Positions 18,458 through 26,679 of a DNA stretch of 64,000 bases are shown piece by piece (within the stretch, counting starts at the first letter, position 1; every line of letters starts with the position of its first letter). The position numbers and the translations under genes are program-made. The notes beneath the pieces are model-generated. The model was not told the DNA's origin, searched no databases, and saw nothing but the letters and a program-made list of their open reading frames with translations. The stretch lies in NCBI GenBank assembly GCA_021825925.1, contig JAKAFP010000001.1, positions 434,001-498,000 on the forward strand. The letters run 5' to 3'. Source of the stretch: Chloroflexota bacterium. Lineage in GTDB: Bacteria > Chloroflexota > Anaerolineae > Anaerolineales > Anaerolineaceae.

Positions 18458-19357
18458 TTATGCAAACTGCCGTCTGGCAAGTAATCCGGCTCCACACATT
18501 ACCAATACAATTCCTCCAATGGAAAACGGAATGGAATATAAGGTTAAAGGTCGAAGGTTAAAAACAAAAAAATATGCCAGTATTGGAAGGATCTGAACTG
18601 GAACATATTGAATAGGTATTAATTTGGAAGCTTCTCCAAACTGGAATGCTCGTTGGGTTTCTGCGATCCCCAGCATACTTCCGGCAAAAACGATGGCACA
18701 AGAAATTCCTGCCAGAATCAAATCTTCCGGTATAAACTTTTCAACACTCCATTTGGAAAAAAAGACGATCAATATTCCCAGCCACAAGTTGGATTGAGAT
18801 AGTAGTAAACCGGCATCAAGGGTTCGTAAGATTCCTCTTAACTTAACATTTGTTTTTTGAAAGAGGTGACAAAACACTGATATAGCGGCCAATATTAGTG
18901 AAAAAATTAATAAACGCAACAGAAAAGGGGGTTCATAAATATTAATCATCTGCATATTAACTGATAATTTGCTGAAACCAAAAACTATAACCGCCATAAT
19001 GACAAGAAAAATACCAGCGAAATCACCAAAATCGAAATACTCTCCAGCAAGGCGAACTGCCCCAACCGTTAAAACAATTAATCCGATAGCCATCAATCCT
19101 GGGATGATGGCCGGACCTATTTTTGATTGAGCTAACATATTCAAAGGGGTTCCGATAATAAATTGCAGGCCGAATCCAACAAGCCATAAAGGGCTGCGGA
19201 TCAATTGCGGAAGTAAGCGTGTTTCAAGCGGAATTTTGCTGACAGCAACCTTCTGGATCACAATTCCAAGGTTAAATACGATACCCGCAAATATGGCAGC
19301 CAATACTCCAATGAAATATGTTGTATTTGAAACTTGAACGATCATTTGTGTCTCCAC
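18458..19357 (-). CDS. Ten-helix DMT/EamA-like transporter
   Basis: The 299-residue protein is hydrophobic throughout, with about ten predicted helices in two halves. The first half contains FIGVLAAIFAGIVFNLGIVI and a repeat partner follows near residue 150. This resembles the drug/metabolite transporter superfamily, including NIPA-like members. The start is GTG 19357 (GGGAG five bases upstream) or ATG 19345 (GGAG six bases upstream); both are plausible. It heads the leftward operon with the flavoprotein and lipoprotein, under a strong promoter that overlaps an AACCTGATGGTT site. The transported compound is unknown. Confidence 0.75.
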   Translation of the reverse strand: METQMIVQVSNTTYFIGVLAAIFAGIVFNLGIVIQKVAVSKIPLETRLLPQLIRSPLWLVGFGLQFIIGTPLNMLAQSKIGPAIIPGLMAIGLIVLTVGAVRLAGEYFDFGDFAGIFLVIMAVIVFGFSKLSVNMQMINIYEPPFLLRLLIFSLILAAISVFCHLFQKTNVKLRGILRTLDAGLLLSQSNLWLGILIVFFSKWSVEKFIPEDLILAGISCAIVFAGSMLGIAETQRAFQFGEASKLIPIQYVPVQILPILAYFFVFNLRPLTLYSIPFSIGGIVLVMCGAGLLARRQFA

Positions 19358-19448
19358 GAAAACTCCCTGCGCAACTAAACAAGGAAGAATGCAAATAAAC
19401 GTAACTACGGTTATCCGACGATGATGGCATAAACCGATATGTGGTTCA

Positions 19449-19489
19449 ACTATACTAGGTTAAGCTCAAAAAGTCAACCTGATGGTTGA
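19449..19489 (-). promoter_or_regulatory. Leftward promoter with overlapping AACCTGATGGTT operator
   Basis: On the minus strand, TTGACT (19477-19472) and TATAGT (19454-19449) are 17 bases apart. The palindrome TCAACCTGATGGTTGA (19474-19489) covers the -35 box. Transcription would enter the transporter-flavoprotein operon about 85 bases before its start codon. The core matches the sites at 4808 and 19707. Confidence 0.6.
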
Positions 19490-19676
19490 ATCGTATGGTT
19501 AAACTAAATGGACCAGAAACAAAGCTTTTGTGCATGAAAGGGATGGTTACTGACAATAATATGAGAATAAAAATATTTAAGTAATAGCGGTTTAGGATTT
19601 GTCTATTTCAAGGTAAATTTTCTTTGGAAAACAGTAATTAAGTTTTGAAACCCAAAGTTTCTTGTCTTTTTATACA

Positions 19677-19718
19677 TTGTGTTTAATTTTTTTTGGGTAT
19701 ATAATAAACCAAATGGTT
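19677..19718 (+). promoter_or_regulatory. Rightward promoter with AACCAAATGGTT operator at the start site
   Basis: TTGTGT (19677-19682) and TATAAT (19700-19705) are 17 bases apart. AACCAAATGGTT (19707-19718) covers the expected transcription start and is identical to the motif at 4808-4819. The next rightward gene is the permuted binding protein at 20017, so the leader would be about 305 bases. Confidence 0.6.
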
Positions 19719-20016
19719 CAACCTAATGGATAAAATGTATGGTTAAAGAAGGATTGTTATCTTTTTGGTTTTCGCTAATAGGAATTTCCATATCTACTTA
19801 TTTTTGGATTTTTGCTATTCAACATCGTGATTATTACGTGATTTGTGAAAATAAATTATTTTGATTGGTTGGTTTGTATCATTCTTTTACTCTGTTTTGG
19901 ATTATGTAAAAAATTATCGTAATGATTGTTTTCGTAAAAATTAAGGAGGTAAAAAAAATAAATAGATCGGTCAAAAAGAAATAAATATATCTAGTAAAAA
20001 AAAAGGAGAAGAAGCA
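19719..20016 (+). other. AT-rich leader of the ABC importer operon
   Basis: The 298 bases between the promoter and the start codon contain no open frame of note and no known riboswitch consensus. A purine-rich AAAAGGAGAAG ribosome-binding site precedes the ATG. The composition changes from AT-rich to clearly more GC-rich at the start of the coding sequence. Confidence 0.4.
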
Positions 20017-22071
20017 ATGCGTAAGTTATATGCGTTAGTTGGTGTGATTATGGTCTTCAGCCTCATTTTGTCGGCTTGTGGTACCGCCGCAAAGACTGAA
20101 GCCCCTGTTGCAACCGAAGCTGGTGCAGCAGCTACTGAAACCCCTGCTGTTGAACTTGTGTTGAACCCCTATATTGGTTCAAACAAACTTGACGGCAATG
20201 GTATTCCCCCCACATTCTTCGATGATGTCCATATTCGCAAAGCGTTTGCCTACGCTTTCGACTGGGATACAGTCATCAACGAAGTTTGGAATGGTGAGGC
20301 TGTTCAATCCTTGACCCTTGCTCTGCCTGGCATGCCTGGCTACAGCGCGGATTCAGCTCATTACACCATGGATCTCGAGAAATCAGCCGAAGAATTCAAG
20401 CTAGCTGATGTTGATAAAGACGGCGTCCTCGCTGGCGAAGATCCCGATGATGTTTGGGAAATGGGTTTCAGAATGCAGTTGCTCTACAACACCGGCAACT
20501 CAACCCGCCAGATCTATGCTGAGATCATGCAAGCCAACCTCGCCGAAGTGAATGAAAAATTTACCATCGAAGTTCTTGGTCTGCCCTGGCCTGCTTTCTT
20601 GGCTGCTCAACGCGCCCGAAAAATCCCTATGATGACCGCTGGTTGGTTGGAAGATATTCATGATGCCCACAACTGGTATCAACCCTTTACGACAGGTAAT
20701 TATGGAATTCGCCAAGGTTTACCCGAAGAGTTGACTGCCCAATTCAATGATCTTTTGAATGAAGGTGTTTCTCTGGTTGATCCTGCTGCTCGCGCTGAAG
20801 TTTATTACAAGATGAATCAGCTCTATTACGACCAGGTCCCCGGCATCATCACTGTTTTGCCGACCTCCCATAGCTACGAACAGAGATGGCTTGGTAATCG
20901 TATTTTGAATCCCATTTTCTCTGCTGATTACTATGCTCCCATGACCAAATCTGCAGATGCCAAGAATCCTGACACTCTCACTACAGTATCCACTGGTGAT
21001 ACTGACACCCTTGACCCTGCACTGGCTTATGACACCTCCAGCGGTGAGATCATCCAAAACGTTTACGAAACCCTGGTCTTCTATGATGGTGTTGCCACCG
21101 ATAAATTCGTTCCCCAACTGGCAACCGAAATTCCGACCCTTGACAATGGTGGCATCTCCGCCGATGGCAAGACCTGGACCTTCAAGATCCGCACTGGTGT
21201 CAAATTCCACGAAGGCGGCGATCTGACCCCGTCCGATGTTGCCTACACTCTGCAACGTGGAATTTTGCAAGGTGGTAATTCTTCACCCCAATGGCTGCTT
21301 GCTGAACCCTTCTTGGGTGTTGGCAATGCCGACATCACCATGATCGTTGACGAAGGCGCCTCTGCTGATAGCCGTGAAACCTTGATCACCAATGATCCCG
21401 CCAAACTTGTCGCCGCTTGCGAGACCGTCAAGGCCGCAATCGTTGCTGACGACGCTGCTGGAACTGTTACCCTGACCCTGGCTCAGCCTTGGGGTCCTCT
21501 GCTCCCGACCCTTGCCAATGGCTGGGGTTCGATCATGGACAAAGAATGGGTTGTCGAGAAAGGTGGTTGGGACGGAACTTGCGAAACATGGCAGAACTTC
21601 TATGGCATGACCTCTGCAGAAGATCCTTTCAGCCCGATCGCCAATGGAACCGGCCCCTACAAACTCGAAAAATGGACTCCTGGCGAAGAAACCGTCATGA
21701 CCAAATTCGATGGCTACTGGAATACAGAAAAAGCAGCAAATATCACTACTGTTATCCGCAAGGACATCGCCGAATTCGGTACTCGTTTCTCCATGCTCCA
21801 ACAGGGTGATGCTGACATCATCTATGTTCCTGCAGAACAACGTCCCCAGGTTGATCCCTTGGTTGGTGAGATGAGAGTCTTCGATCTTGCAGCCAACAAG
21901 TACAATGATCCTGTGGCTGTTTGTGCATACGATGAAACCGCTCTTGGTCAGGCCAAATTTACCGCCTGCGCCGCTGGCGAAACCGGTTTGGATCAACCCC
22001 TGCGCTTGAACATCGGCCGTCCTCAACTGCAACAGGACGTCTTGATCTTCAACTTCAATATCCAACCGTAA
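20017..22071 (+). CDS. Circularly permuted family-5 ABC solute-binding lipoprotein
   Basis: The 684-residue lipoprotein precursor has a lipobox ending at Cys21 (LILSAC) and an Ala/Thr linker. After it the usual order of the oligopeptide-binding (SBP family 5) fold is reversed. Residues about 49-312 match what is normally the C-terminal half: LDGNGIPPTFFDDVHIRKAF, TAGWLEDIHDAHNWYQPF, and the usual end ILNPIFSADYYAP. Residues about 313-684 match the normal N-terminal half (DTLDPALAYDTSSGEIIQNV, then GVKFHEGGDLTPSDVAYTL, then GTGPYKLEKWTPGEE) and end with DVLIFNFNIQ. In relatives that last motif runs directly into NPYIGS. The gene is intact, with a good ribosome-binding site and a strong terminator after it. 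It probably binds peptides or similar solutes for the permeases downstream. Confidence 0.85.
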   Translation: MRKLYALVGVIMVFSLILSACGTAAKTEAPVATEAGAAATETPAVELVLNPYIGSNKLDGNGIPPTFFDDVHIRKAFAYAFDWDTVINEVWNGEAVQSLTLALPGMPGYSADSAHYTMDLEKSAEEFKLADVDKDGVLAGEDPDDVWEMGFRMQLLYNTGNSTRQIYAEIMQANLAEVNEKFTIEVLGLPWPAFLAAQRARKIPMMTAGWLEDIHDAHNWYQPFTTGNYGIRQGLPEELTAQFNDLLNEGVSLVDPAARAEVYYKMNQLYYDQVPGIITVLPTSHSYEQRWLGNRILNPIFSADYYAPMTKSADAKNPDTLTTVSTGDTDTLDPALAYDTSSGEIIQNVYETLVFYDGVATDKFVPQLATEIPTLDNGGISADGKTWTFKIRTGVKFHEGGDLTPSDVAYTLQRGILQGGNSSPQWLLAEPFLGVGNADITMIVDEGASADSRETLITNDPAKLVAACETVKAAIVADDAAGTVTLTLAQPWGPLLPTLANGWGSIMDKEWVVEKGGWDGTCETWQNFYGMTSAEDPFSPIANGTGPYKLEKWTPGEETVMTKFDGYWNTEKAANITTVIRKDIAEFGTRFSMLQQGDADIIYVPAEQRPQVDPLVGEMRVFDLAANKYNDPVAVCAYDETALGQAKFTACAAGETGLDQPLRLNIGRPQLQQDVLIFNFNIQP

Positions 22072-22088
22072 GATTTTAGAAATACAAC

Positions 22089-22134
22089 TATGCGGGAGCT
22101 TGAAAAAGCTCCCGCATAATCTCTTTTATTTTTT
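22089..22134 (+). terminator. Strong hairpin terminator/attenuator between binding protein and permeases
   Basis: TATGCGGGAGCT and AGCTCCCGCATA form a perfect 12-bp stem with a six-base loop (22089-22118), followed by ATCTCTTTTATTTTTT. It probably stops most transcripts after the binding-protein gene and lets a minority reach the permeases. Confidence 0.85.
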
Positions 22135-22197
22135 GGAGTACACCAAATTCCATTTGGTTTAATCCAAAATGTAAAAATCAAGAGTTGAGGTGTGTAG

Positions 22198-23262
22198 ATG
22201 ACCAATTACATTATTCGTCGTTTGCTTCTGGTCCCGGTTTTATTGTTTGGCGTTACCATGATCATCTTCATGTTATTGCAGACAATGGGTCCTGTGGAAC
22301 GCTCTGCTTTGTTTGTCAGAGATTTTCCGAAGAACGAGAAGCAAATTGAGGGAATTATCAAGAAATACGACCTGGATGCCCCATTTTATGTTCAATATAA
22401 GAACTGGATCCTGGGCAAGGTTGATCCAAATACTGGTATCCGCGAAGGTGGTATTCTCTTCGGTGATTTTGGATATTCCCGAACCGCTTCGCAACCCGTG
22501 ATTGACATTATTAAAAACAGATTTCCAAACACCCTTGATCTGACCATTTGGGCGGTTTTCCCGGTGCTGTCAGTCGGTATCTGGTTGGGAGTCAAAGCTG
22601 CTGTTCATCAGAATGGATGGATTGATCAGGCGGCTCGTATTTTTAGTATCGTTGGGACCTCCTTCCCGACATTTGTTTTTGGTTTGTTGTTCCTAATGAT
22701 CTTTTACGCCAAATGGGGCTGGTTCCCGCCGGGCAAGATGTCCGATTGGGTTAATCAATTGATCTACTCCAACCAATTCCATCAATATACAAGATTATTG
22801 TCCATTGATGCCTTGCTCAACGGCAGACTGGATGTTTTCTGGGATGCGATCAAGCACATGATCCTGCCGATCCTGACCCTGTCATACATCTCATGGGCAA
22901 CCTTTGTTCGTGTGACCCGTTCTTCCATGCTCGAAACATTGCGTATGGAATATGTTGTGACAGCTCGTTCCAAGGGTCTGAAAGAATCTGATGTGATCAA
23001 CAAACATGCCAAACCAAATGCCATGATTCCCATTACGACTTTGGCTGGTTTTCAGGTGATCGCCTTACTCGGTGGCGTTGTGATCACAGAGACGGTGTTC
23101 AACTATCCGGGAATTGGTCAGGCAGCAGCGGCTGCCGCCCAACAACTGGATGTGGTGACAGTATTAGGTTTCGCCATTTTTAATGGCATGATTTTGATTC
23201 TAGCCAACCTGATTGTTGATATCCTTTATGGAATCATCGATCCACGTGTTCGGTTATCTTAA
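22198..23262 (+). CDS. ABC importer permease, DppB/OppB type
   Basis: The 354-residue membrane protein has the DppB N-terminus (TNYIIRRLLLVPVLLFGVTM) and about six helices. Its EAA loop is near residues 255-290 (ARSKGLKESDVINKHAKPNA), and it ends with an FNYPGIGQ segment and IIDPRVRLS. It forms the first half of the channel with the next gene product. The extracytoplasmic loop after the first helix is long, which is common in this subfamily. The partner ATPases (DppD/DppF) are not in this window. Confidence 0.93.
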   Translation: MTNYIIRRLLLVPVLLFGVTMIIFMLLQTMGPVERSALFVRDFPKNEKQIEGIIKKYDLDAPFYVQYKNWILGKVDPNTGIREGGILFGDFGYSRTASQPVIDIIKNRFPNTLDLTIWAVFPVLSVGIWLGVKAAVHQNGWIDQAARIFSIVGTSFPTFVFGLLFLMIFYAKWGWFPPGKMSDWVNQLIYSNQFHQYTRLLSIDALLNGRLDVFWDAIKHMILPILTLSYISWATFVRVTRSSMLETLRMEYVVTARSKGLKESDVINKHAKPNAMIPITTLAGFQVIALLGGVVITETVFNYPGIGQAAAAAAQQLDVVTVLGFAIFNGMILILANLIVDILYGIIDPRVRLS

Positions 23263-23276
23263 CTAGGAGATAGTTG

Positions 23277-24314
23277 ATGAATAACACAATTCCTGCTGGA
23301 GATAACTCCTTACTGAAAGAAACTGTATCAGAACGCAAGATCAGTCGGTTGGAACGTTTTCTTGGACCAGAAAACTTTAGAATTGTTAAAGGGTTGGTAA
23401 AAACCCCCGCATCAATTTTAGGCTTTACTTTGATCTTCTTGTTTATATTGGTGGCAATATTTGCTCCTGTCATTGCCCCTCCTGTAAATAATGATCCCTA
23501 CAAGATTCCCAGAGATGGTTTTTCTGCTGAACCGAAACCGATGGGGGCAGCCTGGAAACGCAACGTACCTGAGGTTCCGTTCTGGTATCACGCCATTACC
23601 GGCAAAGATAAATGGGTGCATCTGTTTGGAACCTCTCAAGGCCAATATGATATTTTTTATGGATTGGTTTGGGGTACCAGAACAGCCTTCAAAACCGGCT
23701 TTATTGTAGTTGTAGCAACCTTTTTGATTGGTGTTATTATCGGTTCCGTTTCGGCTTATTACGGCGGAATAGTGGATAACATCATCATGAGGGTCGTTGA
23801 TGTATTTATGACATTACCCTTTATTCTCGCGGCAATGATCATGGCGGCAGTTCTGACGCCTGTCATAGGAAGGAGTCTGGTTCCCTCCATTCTGGCCTTG
23901 ATTGCTTTTGGCTGGATGGGATATTCCAGGATCATCCGCGGCGATATTCTGTCAGTCAAGGAACGTGATTATGTTCTGGCTGCACGAGTCGTTGGTGTTA
24001 AAGACAGCCGCATCTTGTTTAAGCATATTCTTCCGAATGCTGTTTTTCCAACCTTGGTGCTAGCTTCATTAGGTATTGGAGATGTTGTACTTAGTTTTGC
24101 AGCCCTCTCCTTCCTAGGAATCGGAACCGAGATCGGTTATGCGGACTGGGGACAGGTATTAAGTTTTGCCAGAAACTGGATCACAAGTTTGACGCAATAT
24201 TGGTATATTGTGGTCTGGCCAGGTCTGGTACTGGTTTTGTTCGTGATGGGATGGAACCTGGTTGGTGATGCACTGCGTGATGTGCTTGATCCTCGTATGC
24301 GCGGCAAATCATAA
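23277..24314 (+). CDS. ABC importer permease, DppC/OppC type
   Basis: The protein has about 345 residues and the DppC arrangement: a cytoplasmic N-terminus, one helix (SILGFTLIFLFILVAIFAPV), a long periplasmic loop and then five helices. The EAA motif is ARVVGVKDSRILFKHILPNA, and the end is GDALRDVLDPRMRGK. I place the start at ATG 23277, seven bases after AGGAG (23265-23269); TTG 23274 would be too close. It follows the DppB-like gene by 14 bases. A terminator follows. Confidence 0.93.
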   Translation: MNNTIPAGDNSLLKETVSERKISRLERFLGPENFRIVKGLVKTPASILGFTLIFLFILVAIFAPVIAPPVNNDPYKIPRDGFSAEPKPMGAAWKRNVPEVPFWYHAITGKDKWVHLFGTSQGQYDIFYGLVWGTRTAFKTGFIVVVATFLIGVIIGSVSAYYGGIVDNIIMRVVDVFMTLPFILAAMIMAAVLTPVIGRSLVPSILALIAFGWMGYSRIIRGDILSVKERDYVLAARVVGVKDSRILFKHILPNAVFPTLVLASLGIGDVVLSFAALSFLGIGTEIGYADWGQVLSFARNWITSLTQYWYIVVWPGLVLVLFVMGWNLVGDALRDVLDPRMRGKS

Positions 24315-24331
24315 TCTTTCTCAACCGATTA

Positions 24332-24365
24332 ACAGACCCCGGTTACACGGGGTCTGTCTTTTTAA
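24332..24365 (+). terminator. Intrinsic terminator after the permease genes
   Basis: ACAGACCCC (24332-24340) pairs with GGGGTCTGT (24349-24357), and CTTTTTAA follows the stem. Confidence 0.85.
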
Positions 24366-24416
24366 TCTCACTATGCTTTATAATCTGAGTAAGGGATACT
24401 TTTCAGGAGAAGACAG

Positions 24417-26384
24417 ATGGATCATCATTATCACAAACTACTTGGCAATATTACCTTGGTCTTGATCGCGTCCGTTATGGCGCTGTCTGCCTGTTCAGGT
24501 AAAACCAGTCAAGCCACTCCTTCTGTTGTGACTTCTGAACCCACCGCAGCACCAACCCCGACGGCCAAGGCAACTTCAAAACTGACGGTGTGTTTGGGAG
24601 AAGAGCCCCAAACACTTTACTTATATGCTGGATCAAGCCAGGCGATGTGGAGTGTCCTGGAAGCCATCTACGATGGCCCGATTGATACTCAAAACAACAC
24701 ACCTGTTCCTGTGATCTTAAATGACTTGCCTACGCTCGACAATGGTGGCGTAAAGCTTCAATCTGTCGCAGTCAGCCAGGGTGACAAGGTGGCCAACACC
24801 GAAGGGGACGTTGTATCGCTGCAAGCGGGCGTCAAGGTCTTCCCAGAAGCCTGCACCATGGAATCTTGTGCTGTGACGTGGGACGGCACTTCTGCGTTGA
24901 ACCTGGTTCAAATGACCGCCGATTTCAGCCTGCTCGCGGGGTTGAAATGGTCTGATGGAGAAGCGCTGACAGCCGACGATTCTGTATATTCCTATCAACT
25001 CAGTGCTGACCCGTCCACCAAAGTGGTTAAAACCAACATTGAACGCACTTCAACTTATGAAGCTGTTGACGCACAAACCGTCAAGTGGACGGGGATCCCC
25101 GGCTACCTGACCACCAGGCCATCCAGCTTTTTCTGGCTGCCACAGCCAAAACACCTGCTTGCCACACAAACGGCGGCGGAACTCAATACAGCCGACATCA
25201 CCAATAAAACCCCCATGGGTTGGGGAGCTTATCAAATTGCCGAGTGGATTCCGGGTAGTGAGATCCGCCTGGTCAAGAACCCAAATTATTTTAAGGCTTC
25301 TGAAGGGCTGCCAAAATTTGACGAGTTGGTCTATAGATTTTTACCAACTGTGCCTAATGCCGACCTTTCGCCTCTGGTGAATGGTGAATGCGATATCATG
25401 GATACTTCAACCGGTCTTGCAGATCAAATTCAGACCGTAAGAGAGCTGGAACTGGCCGGGAAATTAACATCCTATTTCGGTCAGGGGCCCGCCTGGGAAG
25501 CCATTAATTTCGGCATCAAACCCGCCACATATGATGCGGTCTACAATCCTTACGAAGACCGGCAGGATTTCTTCGGTGACGCGCGCACCCGCCAGGCATT
25601 CGCTGCTTGTATTAATCGGCCTGCGATCATTAAAGACGTACTTTTCAGCCAGTCTCAAATTCCACCCACATATCTGCCGCTCACGAATCCGCTGGCAGTG
25701 CAAGGGTTGCCGGTGATCGGGTATGACACTGCTGCAGGCATCCAATTGCTTGAAGAGGTGGGATGGAAGGAACAGGATGGAGATCCGAACACACCACGTA
25801 CAGCAGCAGGAGTGAATAACGTGTTTAATGGTACTCCGTTGAGTGTTGCCTATTCCGTAGCTGATACCGAACAAAATCGCCAGATCGCGCAAATCGTGGT
25901 CTCTTCCTTGAAAGATTGTGGTGTGGAAGTAACACCTCAGTTCCTGGCTCCCTCCGAACTGCTTGCCGCAGGGCCAGACGGACTGCTTTTTGGCAGGAAA
26001 TTTGATCTGGCACAACTGGGTTGGTCTTCTGGCACTCTGCCCTCCTGTTTCTTGTATTCGACCTCTGAGATCCCCACTGAGGCAAATGGTTGGATGGGAA
26101 CGAAATACGGCGGAGTTAACCTGACAGGCTATTCCAACCCCGATTATGACTCCGCCTGTGCAGCCATGCTTAAATCAGGCCTGGATTCGGCAACTTTCAA
26201 CCAGGATAATCAGATCACCCAGCAGATCCTGGCAAATGACCTTCCAATGCTGCCGCTGTTTTATCAGATCAAGGCCATGGCTTCTCGAGTTGACCTGTGC
26301 GGGCTTTCACTTGATACCAGTTCCCGTAGCGGCTTGAGTAGCATCGAAAACCTTGAGATTTCCAAGACCTGCGCGGCACAATAG
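24417..26384 (+). CDS. Family-5 ABC solute-binding lipoprotein, normal domain order
   Basis: The 655-residue precursor has a lipobox ending at Cys26 (ALSAC) and a Thr/Pro/Ala linker. The binding fold is in the usual order: EPQTLYLYAGSSQAMWSVLE, LKWSDGEALTADDSVYSYQL, then GWGAYQIAEWIPGSEIRLVK, DARTRQAFAACINR and a C-terminal QILANDLPMLPLFYQ. It probably captures peptides or glycosides for the permeases just upstream or for a remote system. A TATAAT at 24379-24384 and AGGAG seven bases before the ATG suggest separate expression. It provides a direct internal reference for the reversed order seen in the gene at 20017. Confidence 0.9.
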   Translation: MDHHYHKLLGNITLVLIASVMALSACSGKTSQATPSVVTSEPTAAPTPTAKATSKLTVCLGEEPQTLYLYAGSSQAMWSVLEAIYDGPIDTQNNTPVPVILNDLPTLDNGGVKLQSVAVSQGDKVANTEGDVVSLQAGVKVFPEACTMESCAVTWDGTSALNLVQMTADFSLLAGLKWSDGEALTADDSVYSYQLSADPSTKVVKTNIERTSTYEAVDAQTVKWTGIPGYLTTRPSSFFWLPQPKHLLATQTAAELNTADITNKTPMGWGAYQIAEWIPGSEIRLVKNPNYFKASEGLPKFDELVYRFLPTVPNADLSPLVNGECDIMDTSTGLADQIQTVRELELAGKLTSYFGQGPAWEAINFGIKPATYDAVYNPYEDRQDFFGDARTRQAFAACINRPAIIKDVLFSQSQIPPTYLPLTNPLAVQGLPVIGYDTAAGIQLLEEVGWKEQDGDPNTPRTAAGVNNVFNGTPLSVAYSVADTEQNRQIAQIVVSSLKDCGVEVTPQFLAPSELLAAGPDGLLFGRKFDLAQLGWSSGTLPSCFLYSTSEIPTEANGWMGTKYGGVNLTGYSNPDYDSACAAMLKSGLDSATFNQDNQITQQILANDLPMLPLFYQIKAMASRVDLCGLSLDTSSRSGLSSIENLEISKTCAAQ

Positions 26385-26415
26385 CGCTGCTTGCAGGCAA
26401 AATCTAAAAATGAGG

Positions 26416-26445
26416 TTGGCTTAACATCCTTTTTTGTGTTAAAAT
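26416..26445 (+). promoter_or_regulatory. Promoter of tRNA-Gln
   Basis: TTGGCT (26416-26421) and TAAAAT (26440-26445) are 18 bases apart, with a TGT extended -10 element. Transcription would begin about 20 bases before the tRNA. Confidence 0.5.
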
Positions 26446-26471
26446 CTACTTCGCGATTAAGGAGTCTCCCT

Positions 26472-26542
26472 TGGGGCATGGTGCAATGGCAGCACACCAG
26501 ACTTTGGATCTGTCTATCTTGGTTCGAATCCAGGTGCCCCAG
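26472..26542 (+). tRNA. tRNA-Gln (anticodon TTG)
   Basis: A full cloverleaf can be folded. The acceptor stem TGGGGCA/TGCCCCA has seven perfect pairs, including the U1-A72 pair usual for bacterial tRNA-Gln. The D stem is GTGC/GCAC, the anticodon loop CTTTGGA has TTG at 26504-26506, and the T arm is CTTGG-TTCGAAT-CCAGG. The first anticodon-stem pair is a C-T mismatch. The discriminator is G and no CCA is encoded. Confidence 0.93.
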
Positions 26543-26568
26543 CCTGAAACAGCTTTACATCTTAGAAG

Positions 26569-26674
26569 AACGAGAGAGGTCGCTGCTTATTAGTTTCGAC
26601 CCGAAAGGCGAGCCAGCAAAGGTGCATCCATGCTGTAGCTCGTTTTTTTATCCGTCAGCACCTCTCGTTAGGAG
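26569..26674 (+). promoter_or_regulatory. Structured leader with internal terminator before glmU
   Basis: An outer stem joins AACGAGAG (26569-26576) with CTCTCGTT (26662-26669). It is extended by GT/AC and GCTG/CAGC across small bulges. Inside lie a small hairpin, TTTCG-ACC-CGAAA (26594-26606), and a stem CGAGC/GCTCG (26609-26642) whose inner part pairs AGCA with TGCT. Seven T bases follow (26643-26649), so this inner stem is a plausible intrinsic terminator. The outer stem ends next to the AGGAG of glmU. The layout suggests an attenuator or riboswitch, or the end of the tRNA-Gln transcript. I could not match it to a known riboswitch class. Confidence 0.5.
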
Positions 26675-26679
26675 TAAAT

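Noticed and set aside
22141..22165. CATTTGG/CCAAAATG near 22150 as another AACCNNATGGTT-type operator
   Set aside because: Half-site sequence and spacing differ from the three consistent sites; it is an imperfect repeat without an overlapping promoter.
26569..26674. glmU leader as a c-di-GMP, glmS or SRP-type RNA
   Set aside because: The conserved core bases of those RNAs are not present; only a generic multi-stem fold with a terminator can be supported.
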